Shown here one piece after another: positions 45,193-53,527 of a DNA stretch of 64,000 bases. The notes beneath the pieces were generated by a model. The model was not told where the DNA came from. It worked only from the letters and a program-made list of their open reading frames with translations, and did not search any database. The stretch is from Streptomyces sp. AJS327 (lineage in GTDB: Bacteria > Actinomycetota > Actinomycetes > Streptomycetales > Streptomycetaceae), in contig NZ_SKBR01000004.1 in the NCBI RefSeq assembly GCF_013450295.1, positions 795,501 to 859,500 on the forward strand, in the 5' to 3' direction. The position numbers and the translations under genes were made by a program. How positions within the stretch are numbered: position 1 is the first letter of the stretch; each line of letters opens with the position of its first letter.

Positions 45193-45654
45193 ATGGCGCC
45201 TTCCGCTGAGAAGCCGCTGAAGATCCACAACCTCCGGCCCGCCCCCGGCGAGAAGAAGGCCAAGACCCGTGTGGGTCGTGGTGAGGCGTCGAAGGGTAAG
45301 ACCGCTGGTCGTGGCACCAAGGGCACCAAGGCCCGGTACCAGGTTCCGGCCCGCTTCGAGGGTGGGCAGATGCCGCTGCACATGCGGCTGCCCAAGCTCA
45401 AGGGGTTCAAGAACCCGGCGCACAAGCAGTTCCAGGTGGTGAACCTGGACAAGCTGGCCGAGCTGTACCCCGAGGGTGGCGAGGTCACCGTGGCCGGCCT
45501 GGTGGCCAAGGGCGCGGTGCGCAAGAACGAGCTCGTCAAGGTGCTGGGCACCGGCGAGATCTCGGTGGCGTTGCAGGTGACCGTGGACAAGGTCTCCGGC
45601 ACCGCCAAGGAGAAGATCGCCGCTGCTGGCGGCACCGTCACCGAGCTTGTCTGA
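45193..45654 (+). CDS. rplO: 50S ribosomal protein L15
   Basis: 153 residues from the ATG at 45193 (MAPSAEKPLKIHNLRPAPGEKKAKTRVGRGEASKGKTAGRGTKGTKARYQVPARFEGGQMPLHMRLPKLKGFKNP). A longer ORF start at 45175 overlaps rpmD and is unlikely. L15 is an assembly protein of the large subunit. A hairpin follows before secY. Confidence 0.97.
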   Translation: MAPSAEKPLKIHNLRPAPGEKKAKTRVGRGEASKGKTAGRGTKGTKARYQVPARFEGGQMPLHMRLPKLKGFKNPAHKQFQVVNLDKLAELYPEGGEVTVAGLVAKGAVRKNELVKVLGTGEISVALQVTVDKVSGTAKEKIAAAGGTVTELV

Positions 45655-45661
45655 GTTCGTT

Positions 45662-45704
45662 GACTGAGGCCGGGGGTGTCCCAACGGGGCATCCCCGGTC
45701 AGTC
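45662..45704 (+). terminator. Hairpin between rplO and secY
   Basis: GACTGA (45662-45667) pairs with TCAGTC (45699-45704), extended inside by CCGGGG/CCCCGG. It marks the start of a secY-adk sub-block. Confidence 0.7.
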
Positions 45705-45876
45705 GTTCCAGGGTGGTCATTCCTCGGGGACAGCGGTCGCCGGTAAGGTGGCACGCGCTGTCCGCGTCCCGGGGTCCGCCCCGTCCGGCGCGGCCAGCTC
45801 GCTGGCTGGGAAATAACTGTCGATCCTCAAGACCGTCACCTCTCGCGTAGCGAACGCGGGGGGCGCAGGAGGCACC

Positions 45877-47190
45877 GTGCTCACCGGGTTCGCTCGGGCG
45901 TTTCAGACGCCCGACCTGCGCAAGAAGCTGCTCTTCACGCTGGGCATCGTGGTGCTCTACCGGATCGGGGCCCATATCCCGGTGCCGGGGGTCAGCTATG
46001 AGAACGTCCAGGCGTGCATGGACGAGGCCAAGACCAACCAGGGTCTGTTCGGGCTCGTCAACATGTTCAGCGGCGGTGCGCTGCTCCAGATCACGATCTT
46101 CGCCCTCGGCATCATGCCGTACATCACGGCGAGCATCATTCTCCAGTTGCTCGTGGTCGTCATCCCGAGGCTTGAGGCCCTGAAGAAGGAGGGCCAGTCC
46201 GGTCAGGCGAAGATCACGCAGTACACGCGGTACCTGACCATCGCGCTGGCCATCCTCCAGGCGACGGGTCTGGTGGCGACGGCGCGAAGTGGCTCCCTGT
46301 TCCCGCAGTGTCAGGTCGCCGACCAGATCGTGCCGAACCAGAGCATCTTCACCACCATCGTGATGGTGCTCACGATGACCGCGGGTACCGCCGTCATCAT
46401 GTGGCTCGGCGAGCTGGTGACTGACCGCGGCATCGGTAACGGCATGTCGATGATCATGTTCGTCTCGATCGCGGCGGGTTTCCCGGGCGCTCTCTGGGCG
46501 ATCAAGAAGCAGGGCAAGCTGGCCGACGGCTGGATCGAGTTCGGGGCCGTGATCCTCTGCGGTCTGGCGATGGTCGCCCTGGTGGTCTTCGTCGAGCAGG
46601 CCCAGCGGCGGATCCCCGTGCAGTACGCGAAGCGCATGATCGGGCGCCGGAGTTACGGCGGTACGTCGACCTACATCCCGCTGAAGGTCAACCAGGCCGG
46701 CGTCATCCCCGTGATTTTCGCCTCCTCGTTGCTGTACATTCCGGCGCTCGTCGCCAACTTCAGCGGGTCGCAGGCGGGTTGGCGGCAGTGGATCGAAGCC
46801 AACTTCGTGGCTGGTGACTCCCCCATTTACATCGTCACGTACTTCGTGATGATCGTGTTCTTCGCCTTCTTCTACGTGGCTATCTCCTTCAACCCCGAAG
46901 AGGTTGCCGACAACATGAAGAAGTATGGTGGATTCATCCCGGGCATCCGGGCCGGTAGACCCACAGCGGAGTACCTGAGCTACGTGCTGAACCGCATCAC
47001 CTGGCCGGGTTCCCTGTATCTGGGGCTGATCGCCCTGGTGCCGACCGTCGCGCTGATCATGTTCAACGCTCAGCAGGACTTCCCCTTCGGTGGGACGAGC
47101 ATCCTGATCATCGTGGGTGTTGGGCTTGAGACCGTGAAGCAGATCGAGAGCCAGCTTCAGCAGCGCAATTACGAAGGGTTCCTCCGCTGA
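45877..47190 (+). CDS. secY: Preprotein translocase subunit SecY
   Basis: The translocon channel, 437 residues, starting at GTG. Ten membrane segments are visible, with KLLFTLGIVVLYRIGAHIPVPGVSY at the first, the plug-proximal GALLQITIFALGIMPYITASIILQLL, TDRGIGNGMSMIMF and the cytosolic loop AQRRIPVQYAKRMIGRRSYGGTSTYIPLKVNQAGVIPVIFASSLL; the C-terminal FLR ends are typical. Its stop overlaps the adk ATG. It shares the spc-derived region, as in most bacteria. Confidence 0.98.
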   Translation: MLTGFARAFQTPDLRKKLLFTLGIVVLYRIGAHIPVPGVSYENVQACMDEAKTNQGLFGLVNMFSGGALLQITIFALGIMPYITASIILQLLVVVIPRLEALKKEGQSGQAKITQYTRYLTIALAILQATGLVATARSGSLFPQCQVADQIVPNQSIFTTIVMVLTMTAGTAVIMWLGELVTDRGIGNGMSMIMFVSIAAGFPGALWAIKKQGKLADGWIEFGAVILCGLAMVALVVFVEQAQRRIPVQYAKRMIGRRSYGGTSTYIPLKVNQAGVIPVIFASSLLYIPALVANFSGSQAGWRQWIEANFVAGDSPIYIVTYFVMIVFFAFFYVAISFNPEEVADNMKKYGGFIPGIRAGRPTAEYLSYVLNRITWPGSLYLGLIALVPTVALIMFNAQQDFPFGGTSILIIVGVGLETVKQIESQLQQRNYEGFLR

Positions 47191-47840
47191 TGCGTATCGT
47201 CCTCGTCGGGCCGCCCGGTGCGGGTAAGGGAACACAGGCCGCGCTCCTCGCGCAGACCCTGTCGATTCCCCACATCTCCACCGGTGACCTCTTCCGTGCC
47301 AACATCAGTCAGGGCACGGAACTCGGACGCAGGGCGAAGGAGTTCATGGACGCGGGCCAACTCGTGCCGGACGAGGTGACGGTCGGCATGGCGCAGGACC
47401 GTATGGCGCAGCCGGACGCTGCCCAGGGGTTCCTGCTCGACGGCTTCCCGCGGAACATCACGCAGGCTGAGGCGCTGGACGGGGTCCTGCGGGACAACGG
47501 CCAGAAGTTGGACGCGGTGCTGGACCTGGAGGTCCCGGAGGAAGAGGTCGTCAAGCGGATCGCCGGCCGGCGGATCTGCCGCAAGGACAGCAGCCACGTC
47601 TACCACGTGGAGTACGCGCGGCCGAAGGCCGAGGGCGTCTGTGACCAGTGTGGCGGCGAGCTGTACCAGCGGGACGACGACCGCGAGGAGACGGTCCGCA
47701 AGCGCCTCTCCGTCTACCACAGCGAGACGGAACCGATCATCGACCACTACAAGGCGCAGGGCGTGGTGACCACCATCTCGGCGCTGGGCTCCGTGCCCGA
47801 GGTCACCGAGCGCGCCATGCACGTGCTCGGACAGGACTGA
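47190..47840 (+). CDS. adk: Adenylate kinase
   Basis: Converts AMP and ATP into two ADP. 216 residues with the P-loop GPPGAGKGTQ at residues 7-16, HISTGDLFR, MDAGQLVPDEV and the RRICRKDS...CDQCGGELYQRDDDREETVRKRL lid. The lid has three cysteines (CRKD and CDQC) plus His in SSHVYH, which could form a Cys3-His zinc site; I have not confirmed it. The start overlaps secY. map follows after 230 bases. Confidence 0.97.
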   Translation: MRIVLVGPPGAGKGTQAALLAQTLSIPHISTGDLFRANISQGTELGRRAKEFMDAGQLVPDEVTVGMAQDRMAQPDAAQGFLLDGFPRNITQAEALDGVLRDNGQKLDAVLDLEVPEEEVVKRIAGRRICRKDSSHVYHVEYARPKAEGVCDQCGGELYQRDDDREETVRKRLSVYHSETEPIIDHYKAQGVVTTISALGSVPEVTERAMHVLGQD

Positions 47841-48070
47841 CCCCACCGGTAGTTCAGCGGAGGCCCCCGCGTACCGCCCGAGCGGCGGGTGCGGGGGCCT
47901 CCGCCGTGGGACCGGCGCCCGCGCGGTGATGGCAGACTGGGGGTGGCGACGCGTCGTTGCCGCCCGGCCGGGCCGGTGGGCGACCCGGGCGCCGGGATCC
48001 ACCCGGGCCGCCGCTGGGAGACGGGCGCGGGCACTCGACAGTCACTCGGTACAGGAAGGCGACGGCCGCC

Positions 48071-48907
48071 ATGGTGGAGATCAAGACCCCGGAGCAGATC
48101 GCGAAGATGCGCGAGGCGGGGCTGGTCGTCGCCGCCATGCACCGCGCCTGCGCGGAAGCCGCGGTTCCCGGGGCGACGACGAAGGACCTGGACGAGGTCG
48201 CGGCGAAGGTGCTGGCGGACCACGGTGCGAAGCCCAACTTCCTCGGGTACGGCGGCTTCCCCGGCAACATCTGCACCTCGGTGAACGACGTGGTGGTGCA
48301 CGGCATCCCCGACCGGGAGACGGTGCTGAAGGCGGGCGACCTGCTGTCCATCGACGCGGGGGCGATCATCGACGGCTGGCATGGGGACGCGGCGCTCACC
48401 GTCTTCGTGGGGGAGGGGCACCCGGCGGAACTCCAGGAGCTGAGCCGGGTCACCGAGGGGTCGATGTGGGCCGGGATCGCGGCGGTCCGCAAGGGCGGCC
48501 GACTGGTGGACGTCTCGCGGGCGATCGAGGAGTACATCCGGCGACAGCCGCGTCCGGCCTCCGGGAAGTACGGGATCATCGAGGACTACGGCGGGCACGG
48601 CATCGGGTCCCAGATGCACATGGACCCGCACCTGCTGAACTACGTCGACCGGAAGCGCGGCCGGGGGCCCAAGCTGGTGCCGGGGATGTGCCTGGCGATC
48701 GAGCCGATGGTGAGCCTGGGTACCGCGAAGACACACGTGCTGGCTGACGAGTGGACGGTCAAGACGAACGACGGCACCTGGTCCAGCCACTGGGAGCACT
48801 CCGTCGCGCTGACCGAGGACGGGCCGGTGGTGCTGACCGCGCCGGACGGTGGCCGGGCGAAGCTGGCCGAGCTCGGGGTGCAGGCCGCTCCCGATCCGCT
48901 CGGCTGA
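48071..48907 (+). CDS. map: Type I methionine aminopeptidase
   Basis: Removes N-terminal Met from new proteins. 278 residues starting MVEIKTPEQIAKMREAGLVVAAMHRACAEAA. Metal ligands: the first Asp in SIDAGAIIDGWHGDAALTVF (two Asp), His in GGHGIG, Glu in CLAIEPMV and Glu in HWEHSVALT. Also the substrate-binding YGGFPGNICTSVNDVVVHGIP. An upstream in-frame extension was rejected because the ATG at 48071 starts the conserved domain. Linked to adk as in many Gram-positive clusters. Confidence 0.97.
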   Translation: MVEIKTPEQIAKMREAGLVVAAMHRACAEAAVPGATTKDLDEVAAKVLADHGAKPNFLGYGGFPGNICTSVNDVVVHGIPDRETVLKAGDLLSIDAGAIIDGWHGDAALTVFVGEGHPAELQELSRVTEGSMWAGIAAVRKGGRLVDVSRAIEEYIRRQPRPASGKYGIIEDYGGHGIGSQMHMDPHLLNYVDRKRGRGPKLVPGMCLAIEPMVSLGTAKTHVLADEWTVKTNDGTWSSHWEHSVALTEDGPVVLTAPDGGRAKLAELGVQAAPDPLG

Positions 48908-49303
48908 CCCCGGAGGTCGCTGGCACAGCTCGTGCGGTGGCGGTCCCGGCGGGGTGGGAGCGAGGCCCCGGAGCAGGGTGGAGTCCCGGCGTTCGCCAGC
49001 TGGTGACGTAACCGTCACTAACCGTGTATCCCGGGTGGATGGCCGGTGAAAGCGAACACCGGTGGCGCTCGCGGGGAGTCCGGTTCCCCGGATTCGGGGC
49101 CGGTGCCGGGGTGGGGAACGGGCCGACGATGCCCGGTGGCGTGATTAGGGATCTCGGCCGCCGGGGAGACTATCCGAATTCGTCTTTCCGGATGCCGTGA
49201 CGTAGACTGGCTCGTCGGTCCGGGTGTCGGCGTATGTCCAATATGCTCCCAGTACGCCCAGGCCACCCCAGGTAGCCGATCCCGGAAGGTGAAGCGCTCA
49301 AGT
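48908..49303 (+). other. map-infA interval with possible infA promoter
   Basis: 396 bases without a gene. TAGACT (49203-49208) is a -10-like hexamer in the promoter-proximal part, but its -35 region is poor. Another AT-rich word, TATGTCCAATATGCT, lies near 49230. The infA start follows a GGAAGG site. Confidence 0.45.
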
Positions 49304-49525
49304 ATGGCCAAAAAACAAGGGGCCATCGAGATCGAGGGCACCGTCGTCGAATCTCTGCCTAACGCGATGTTCAAGGTGGAGCTTCAGAACGGTCACCAGG
49401 TCCTCGCGCACATCAGCGGCAAGATGCGGATGCACTACATCCGTATTCTTCCCGACGACCGCGTCGTGGTGGAGCTCTCCCCCTACGACCTGACGCGCGG
49501 GCGGATCGTCTACCGCTACAAGTAG
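49304..49525 (+). CDS. infA: Translation initiation factor IF-1
   Basis: 73 residues, MAKKQGAIEIEGTVVESLPNAMFKVELQNGHQVLAHISGKMRMHYIRILPDDRVVVELSPYDLTRGRIVYRYK. The OB-fold protein occupies the A site during initiation. The ATG at 49304 fits known actinobacterial length; an upstream in-frame ATG at 49289 would add five residues. A GGAAGG site lies about 15 bases upstream. It precedes rpmJ and rpsM. Confidence 0.98.
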   Translation: MAKKQGAIEIEGTVVESLPNAMFKVELQNGHQVLAHISGKMRMHYIRILPDDRVVVELSPYDLTRGRIVYRYK

Positions 49526-49589
49526 ATCGACAGATCGAGCCACCGCTCGCTTCCGTGAGTCGGTGGCCTGACCCGGAGAACCTCATCCC

Positions 49590-49703
49590 ATGAAGGTCAA
49601 GCCGAGCGTCAAGAAGATCTGCGACAAGTGCAAGGTGATCCGCCGCCACGGCCGGGTCATGGTCATCTGCGACAACCTGCGCCACAAGCAGCGCCAGGGC
49701 TGA
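49590..49703 (+). CDS. rpmJ: 50S ribosomal protein L36
   Basis: 37 residues: MKVKPSVKKICDKCKVIRRHGRVMVICDNLRHKQRQG. Cys11, Cys14, Cys27 and His32 form the zinc site of the C+ form. A CGGAG site precedes the ATG. It lies between infA and rpsM, the standard order. Followed by a 223-base gap with GC-rich stems and no gene. Confidence 0.97.
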   Translation: MKVKPSVKKICDKCKVIRRHGRVMVICDNLRHKQRQG

Positions 49704-49926
49704 CGCCGGTACCACCACCCACGCACTGCGCAGCACTTCGCGCGACGCGAGCGACAACGTACATACGCAGCAGCCCGACCCCCCGCCGTGAGCACACCGC
49801 GTCGGTGGGGACGACACCCCCGGTCGGAGGCCGGGGACCTGGTGTTTCCGCTCCGGTGTCCGGAGTGGTCGAGCCGGGGACGGCTCTGCGGCAGACCTCC
49901 GACGAACCAGTTCAGGAGCCACATCC

Positions 49927-50307
49927 ATGGCACGCCTCGCAGGCGTCGACCTTCCGCGTGAGAAGCGCGTGGAGGTCGCCCTCACCTACGTCTTCGGCAT
50001 TGGTCGCACCCTTGCCCAGCAGACCCTGAGTGAGACGGGCATCAACCCCGACACCCGCGTGCGGGACCTCGGCGAGGAGGACCTCGTCAAGCTCCGCGAG
50101 TACGTGGACAACAACCTGCGTGTGGAGGGTGACCTCCGCCGCGAGATCCAGGCCGACATCCGCCGCAAGGTGGAGATCGGCTGCTACGAGGGTCTGCGCC
50201 ACCGCCGGGGTCTCCCGGTGCACGGCCAGCGCACCAAGACGAACGCCCGCACCCGTAAGGGGCCGCGCCGCGCGATCGCCGGTAAGAAGAAGCCGGGCAA
50301 GAAGTAG
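49927..50307 (+). CDS. rpsM: 30S ribosomal protein S13
   Basis: 126 residues: MARLAGVDLPREKRVEVALTYVFGIGRTLAQQTLSETGINPDTRVRDLGEEDLVKLREYVDN, then a helix-turn-helix body and the basic tail RKGPRRAIAGKKKPGKK. S13 contacts P-site tRNA and bridges subunits. It begins the alpha block; rpsK follows after 69 bases. Confidence 0.98.
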   Translation: MARLAGVDLPREKRVEVALTYVFGIGRTLAQQTLSETGINPDTRVRDLGEEDLVKLREYVDNNLRVEGDLRREIQADIRRKVEIGCYEGLRHRRGLPVHGQRTKTNARTRKGPRRAIAGKKKPGKK

Positions 50308-50376
50308 TCCGCAGCTACGGACGCTTGACAGCGGTCCGCGCTGTAGGACCGACCACCTCCACGGGAGTTTTCATAT

Positions 50377-50781
50377 ATGCCTCCGAAGGGCCGTACGGCC
50401 GGCGTCAAGAAGGTGCGCCGGAAGGAGAAGAAGAACGTTGCTCATGGGTACGCCCACATCAAGAGCACGTTCAACAACACCATCGTTTCGATCACTGACC
50501 CGACCGGCAACGTGATCTCCTGGGCCTCGGCCGGCCATGTCGGCTTCAAGGGCTCGCGTAAGTCGACGCCGTTCGCCGCCCAGATGGCCGCGGAGAACGC
50601 CGCTCGCCGCGCCCAGGAGCACGGCATGCGCAAGGTCGACGTCTTCGTCAAGGGCCCCGGTTCCGGCCGGGAGACCGCGATCCGTTCCCTCCAGGCCACG
50701 GGTCTTGAGGTCGGCTCCATCCAGGACGTCACCCCGACCCCGCACAACGGCTGCCGCCCGCCGAAGCGCCGCCGAGTCTGA
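50377..50781 (+). CDS. rpsK: 30S ribosomal protein S11
   Basis: 134 residues: GVKKVRRKEKKNVAHGYAHIKSTFNNTIVSITDPTGNVISWASAGHVGFKGSRKSTPFAAQMAAENAARRAQEHGMRKVDVFVKGPGSGRETAIRSLQATGLEVGSIQDVTPTPHNGCRPPKRRRV. S11 lies on the platform. A GGAG site and a tATATATG start precede it. rpsD follows after 26 bases. Confidence 0.98.
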   Translation: MPPKGRTAGVKKVRRKEKKNVAHGYAHIKSTFNNTIVSITDPTGNVISWASAGHVGFKGSRKSTPFAAQMAAENAARRAQEHGMRKVDVFVKGPGSGRETAIRSLQATGLEVGSIQDVTPTPHNGCRPPKRRRV

Positions 50782-50807
50782 CCAGCTGAACGAGGAGAAC
50801 AGAGACA

Positions 50808-51434
50808 ATGGCGCGTTACACCGGGGCCGACTGCAAGCGTTGCCGTCGGGAGAAGCAGAAGCTCTTCCTCAAGGGAGCTAAGTGCGAGAGCGCGAAGTGC
50901 CCGATCGAGATCCGTCCTTACCCCCCGGGTGAGCACGGGCGCGGGCGCACCAAGGACTCCGAGTACCTGCTGCAGAAGCGCGAGAAGCAGAAGGCGGCTC
51001 GTATCTACGGGGTGCTGGAGAAGCAGTTCCGCGGGTACTTCACGGAGGCCAACCGCCAGCAGGGCAAGACGGGTGAGAACCTGCTGCGCATCCTGGAGAC
51101 CCGACTGGACAACGTGGTGTACCGGGCTGGCTTCGCCAAGTCCCGTGACCACGCCCGTCAGCTGGTGCGGCACGGCCACATCGAGCTGAACGGCCGGAAG
51201 ACGGACATCCCGTCGGCGCGGGTGTCCGTGAACGACATCGTCGAGGTCCGCGCGTCCTCCAAGAACCTGGCCCCCTTCCAGGTGGCACAGGCGGAGGCTG
51301 GTGAGAAGACCGTCCCGGCGTGGCTGGAGTCGATCCCCGCCAACCTGCGGGTCCTCGTCCACTCGCTGCCCGAGCGCCAGGTGATCGACACCCAGGTGCA
51401 GGAGCAGCTGATCGTCGAGCTGTACTCCAAGTAA
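50808..51434 (+). CDS. rpsD: 30S ribosomal protein S4, zinc-binding type
   Basis: 208 residues. Cys9, Cys12, Cys26 and Cys31 in CKRCRREKQKLFLKGAKCESAKCP form the zinc motif of C+ S4. The body has ENLLRILETRLDNVVYRAGFAKSRDHARQLVRHGHIELNGRKTDIPS and the S4 domain. S4 starts 16S assembly and is the alpha-operon repressor in E. coli. A perfect terminator follows, before rpoA. Confidence 0.97.
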   Translation: MARYTGADCKRCRREKQKLFLKGAKCESAKCPIEIRPYPPGEHGRGRTKDSEYLLQKREKQKAARIYGVLEKQFRGYFTEANRQQGKTGENLLRILETRLDNVVYRAGFAKSRDHARQLVRHGHIELNGRKTDIPSARVSVNDIVEVRASSKNLAPFQVAQAEAGEKTVPAWLESIPANLRVLVHSLPERQVIDTQVQEQLIVELYSK

Positions 51435-51469
51435 CCGTCCCGGTTACCGGAGGAGCTACACCTCAGGTG

Positions 51470-51503
51470 CGGGCGGGCCACCGCGTTTCCGGTGGCCCGC
51501 CCG
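51470..51503 (+). terminator. Terminator-like hairpin between rpsD and rpoA
   Basis: CGGGCGGGCCACCG (51470-51483) pairs perfectly over 14 bp with CGGTGGCCCGCCCG (51490-51503). TATCCT (51504-51509) right after it is a candidate -10 for rpoA. Confidence 0.8.
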
Positions 51504-51572
51504 TATCCTGGTACGTAATGTCGTCTGGCTCGGTATCAAATAGCGGGTACCGAAGACTGGAGTTCGCTTTCC

Positions 51573-52595
51573 ATGCTGATCGCTCAGCGTCCTTCCCTGA
51601 CCGAAGAGGTCGTCGACGAGTTCCGCTCCCGGTTCGTGATCGAGCCGCTGGAGCCGGGCTTCGGCTACACCCTCGGCAACTCCCTCCGCCGCACGTTGCT
51701 CTCCTCGATCCCCGGAGCCGCTGTCACCAGCATCCGGATCGACGGGGTGCTGCACGAGTTCACCACCGTGCCGGGCGTCAAGGAGGATGTGACCGACCTC
51801 ATCCTCAACATCAAGAGCCTGGTCGTCTCCTCGGAGCACGACGAGCCGGTGGTCATGTACCTGCGCAAGCAGGGCCCCGGCCTGGTGACCGCGGCGGACA
51901 TCGCCCCGCCCGCGGGCGTTGAGGTGCACAACCCCGACCTGCTCCTGGCCACGCTGAACGGCAAGGGCAAGCTGGAGATGGAGCTGACGGTCGAGCGCGG
52001 CCGTGGCTACGTCTCGGCCGTGCAGAACAAGCAGGTGGGTCAGGAGATCGGCCGGATTCCGGTGGACTCCATCTACTCGCCGGTGCTCAAGGTCACCTAC
52101 AAGGTGGAGGCGACCCGTGTCGAGCAGCGCACCGACTTCGACAAGCTGATCGTCGACGTCGAGACCAAGGAGGCCATGCGCCCGCGGGACGCGATGGCCT
52201 CGGCGGGCAAGACGCTGGTCGAGCTGTTCGGCCTGGCGCGGGAGCTGAACGTCGACGCCGAGGGCATCGACATGGGCCCCTCGCCGACGGACGCCGCGCT
52301 CGCCGCCGATCTGGCGCTGCCGATCGAGGAGTTGGAGCTCACCGTCCGCTCGTACAACTGCCTCAAGCGCGAGGGCATCCACTCGGTGGGCGAGCTGGTC
52401 GCGCGCTCCGAGGCGGACCTGCTCGACATCCGCAACTTCGGTGCGAAGTCGATTGACGAGGTCAAGGCGAAGCTCGCCGGTATGGGCCTGGCCCTCAAGG
52501 ACAGCCCGCCCGGATTCGACCCGACCGCCGCCGCGGACGCCTTCGGCGCCGACGACGACGCGGACGCGGGCTTCGTGGAGACCGAGCAGTACTGA
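51573..52595 (+). CDS. rpoA: DNA-directed RNA polymerase subunit alpha
   Basis: 340 residues. The N-terminal assembly domain is seen in SRFVIEPLEPGFGYTLGNSLRRTLLSSIPGAAVTSIRIDGVLHEFTTVPGVKEDV, and the C-terminal DNA-binding domain in LTVRSYNCLKREGIHSVGELVARSEADLLDIRNFGAKSIDEVKAKLAGMGL. The acidic tail (DDDADAGFVETEQY) is common in actinobacteria. The gene may have its own promoter because a strong hairpin precedes it. rplQ follows after 295 bases. Confidence 0.98.
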   Translation: MLIAQRPSLTEEVVDEFRSRFVIEPLEPGFGYTLGNSLRRTLLSSIPGAAVTSIRIDGVLHEFTTVPGVKEDVTDLILNIKSLVVSSEHDEPVVMYLRKQGPGLVTAADIAPPAGVEVHNPDLLLATLNGKGKLEMELTVERGRGYVSAVQNKQVGQEIGRIPVDSIYSPVLKVTYKVEATRVEQRTDFDKLIVDVETKEAMRPRDAMASAGKTLVELFGLARELNVDAEGIDMGPSPTDAALAADLALPIEELELTVRSYNCLKREGIHSVGELVARSEADLLDIRNFGAKSIDEVKAKLAGMGLALKDSPPGFDPTAAADAFGADDDADAGFVETEQY

Positions 52596-52618
52596 GCACC
52601 GTCTCACCTCGGGTGACT

Positions 52619-52690
52619 CCCTCCGGTACGGCCGGAGGGGTGGCCCGGCCGCACGGAACATCCCGGTGCCGTCGCCTGGTGCGACGGCGC
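52619..52690 (+). terminator. rpoA: Two hairpins after rpoA
   Basis: CCCTCCGG/CCGGAGGG with loop TACGG (52619-52639), then a GCCGTCGC/GCGACGGC stem around 52668-52690. They lie between rpoA and rplQ. Confidence 0.65.
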
Positions 52691-52818
52691 CGGTGTGCGG
52701 TGGGAGCGGCGGACCGGAAGCGGTCCCGCCCCGGCCCACCGCGCGCGTGGGCAGCCGCCCGCGCGTGACGGGGCGTGAGCCCCGGCCCCGGCGGAGGACC
52801 CTCCGCTCGGGACACCCT

Positions 52819-52866
52819 CCGGTACCTCACACGGCCGGATCTGCCACCGGTACCTGACACGGCCGG
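52819..52866 (+). repeat. 20-bp direct repeat in the rplQ leader
   Basis: Two copies (52819-52838 and 52847-52866), 28 bases apart, start CCGGTACCT and end ACACGGCCGG; only one base differs (C against G after CCT). They lie directly before the rplQ Shine-Dalgarno region. Confidence 0.9.
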
Positions 52867-52890
52867 TGCAGGGACAACGAAGGAGACACC

Positions 52891-53400
52891 ATGCCGAAGC
52901 CCACCAAGGGCGCGCGTCTGGGCGGCAGCGCCGCGCACCAGAAGGCGATGCTCGGGAACCTGGCGACCAACCTCTTCGAGCACGGGCGCATCACCACCAC
53001 CGAGGCGAAGGCCCGCCGCCTGCGTCCGGTCGCGGAGCGCCTGATCACCAAGGCGAAGAAGGGCGACCTGCACAACCGCCGTCAGGTGATGCGCACCATC
53101 ACCGACAAGAGCGTGGTGCACACCCTCTTCACCGAGATCGGCCCCCGTTACGAGAACCGTCCCGGTGGCTACACCCGGATCACCAAGATCGGCAACCGTC
53201 GGGGCGACAACGCGCCGATGGCCGTGATCGAGCTGGTCGAGGCGCTGACCGTGCAGCAGGAGGCGGTCGGCGAGGCCGAGGCGGCGACGAAGCGCACCGC
53301 CAAGGAGGCCGCGGGCGACGAGGCGCTGTCCGGCGTCAAGTCGGACGCGAGCGCCGAGGATGCCTCGGGCGAGGAGCAGGCGGAGAAGAAGGACGCCTGA
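52891..53400 (+). CDS. rplQ: 50S ribosomal protein L17
   Basis: 169 residues. The L17 core is MPKPTKGARLGGSAAHQKAMLGNLATNLFEHGRITTTEAKARRLRPVAERLITKAKKGDLHNRRQVMRTITDKSVVHTLFTEIGPRYENRPGGYTRITKIGNRRGDNAPMAVIELVE. A tail of about 50 Ala/Glu/Asp-rich residues is typical of actinobacteria. It is the last gene of the alpha block. Confidence 0.97.
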   Translation: MPKPTKGARLGGSAAHQKAMLGNLATNLFEHGRITTTEAKARRLRPVAERLITKAKKGDLHNRRQVMRTITDKSVVHTLFTEIGPRYENRPGGYTRITKIGNRRGDNAPMAVIELVEALTVQQEAVGEAEAATKRTAKEAAGDEALSGVKSDASAEDASGEEQAEKKDA

Positions 53401-53439
53401 GTCCGCTCTCGGCGGCCGGACCGGCCGCCGGACTCGTCG

Positions 53440-53473
53440 GTGGGCCCGCTCCCAGCTGTGGGGGCGGGCCCAC
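53440..53473 (+). terminator. rplQ: Terminator after rplQ
   Basis: GTGGGCCCGC (53440-53449) pairs with GCGGGCCCAC (53464-53473), with CCC/GGG continuing inside. Confidence 0.85.
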
Positions 53474-53527
53474 CGTTGTGTCGGCCGGAGGGGAGGGGCC
53501 GCTCCGGCGCTCTGAGAGGATCGGTCT

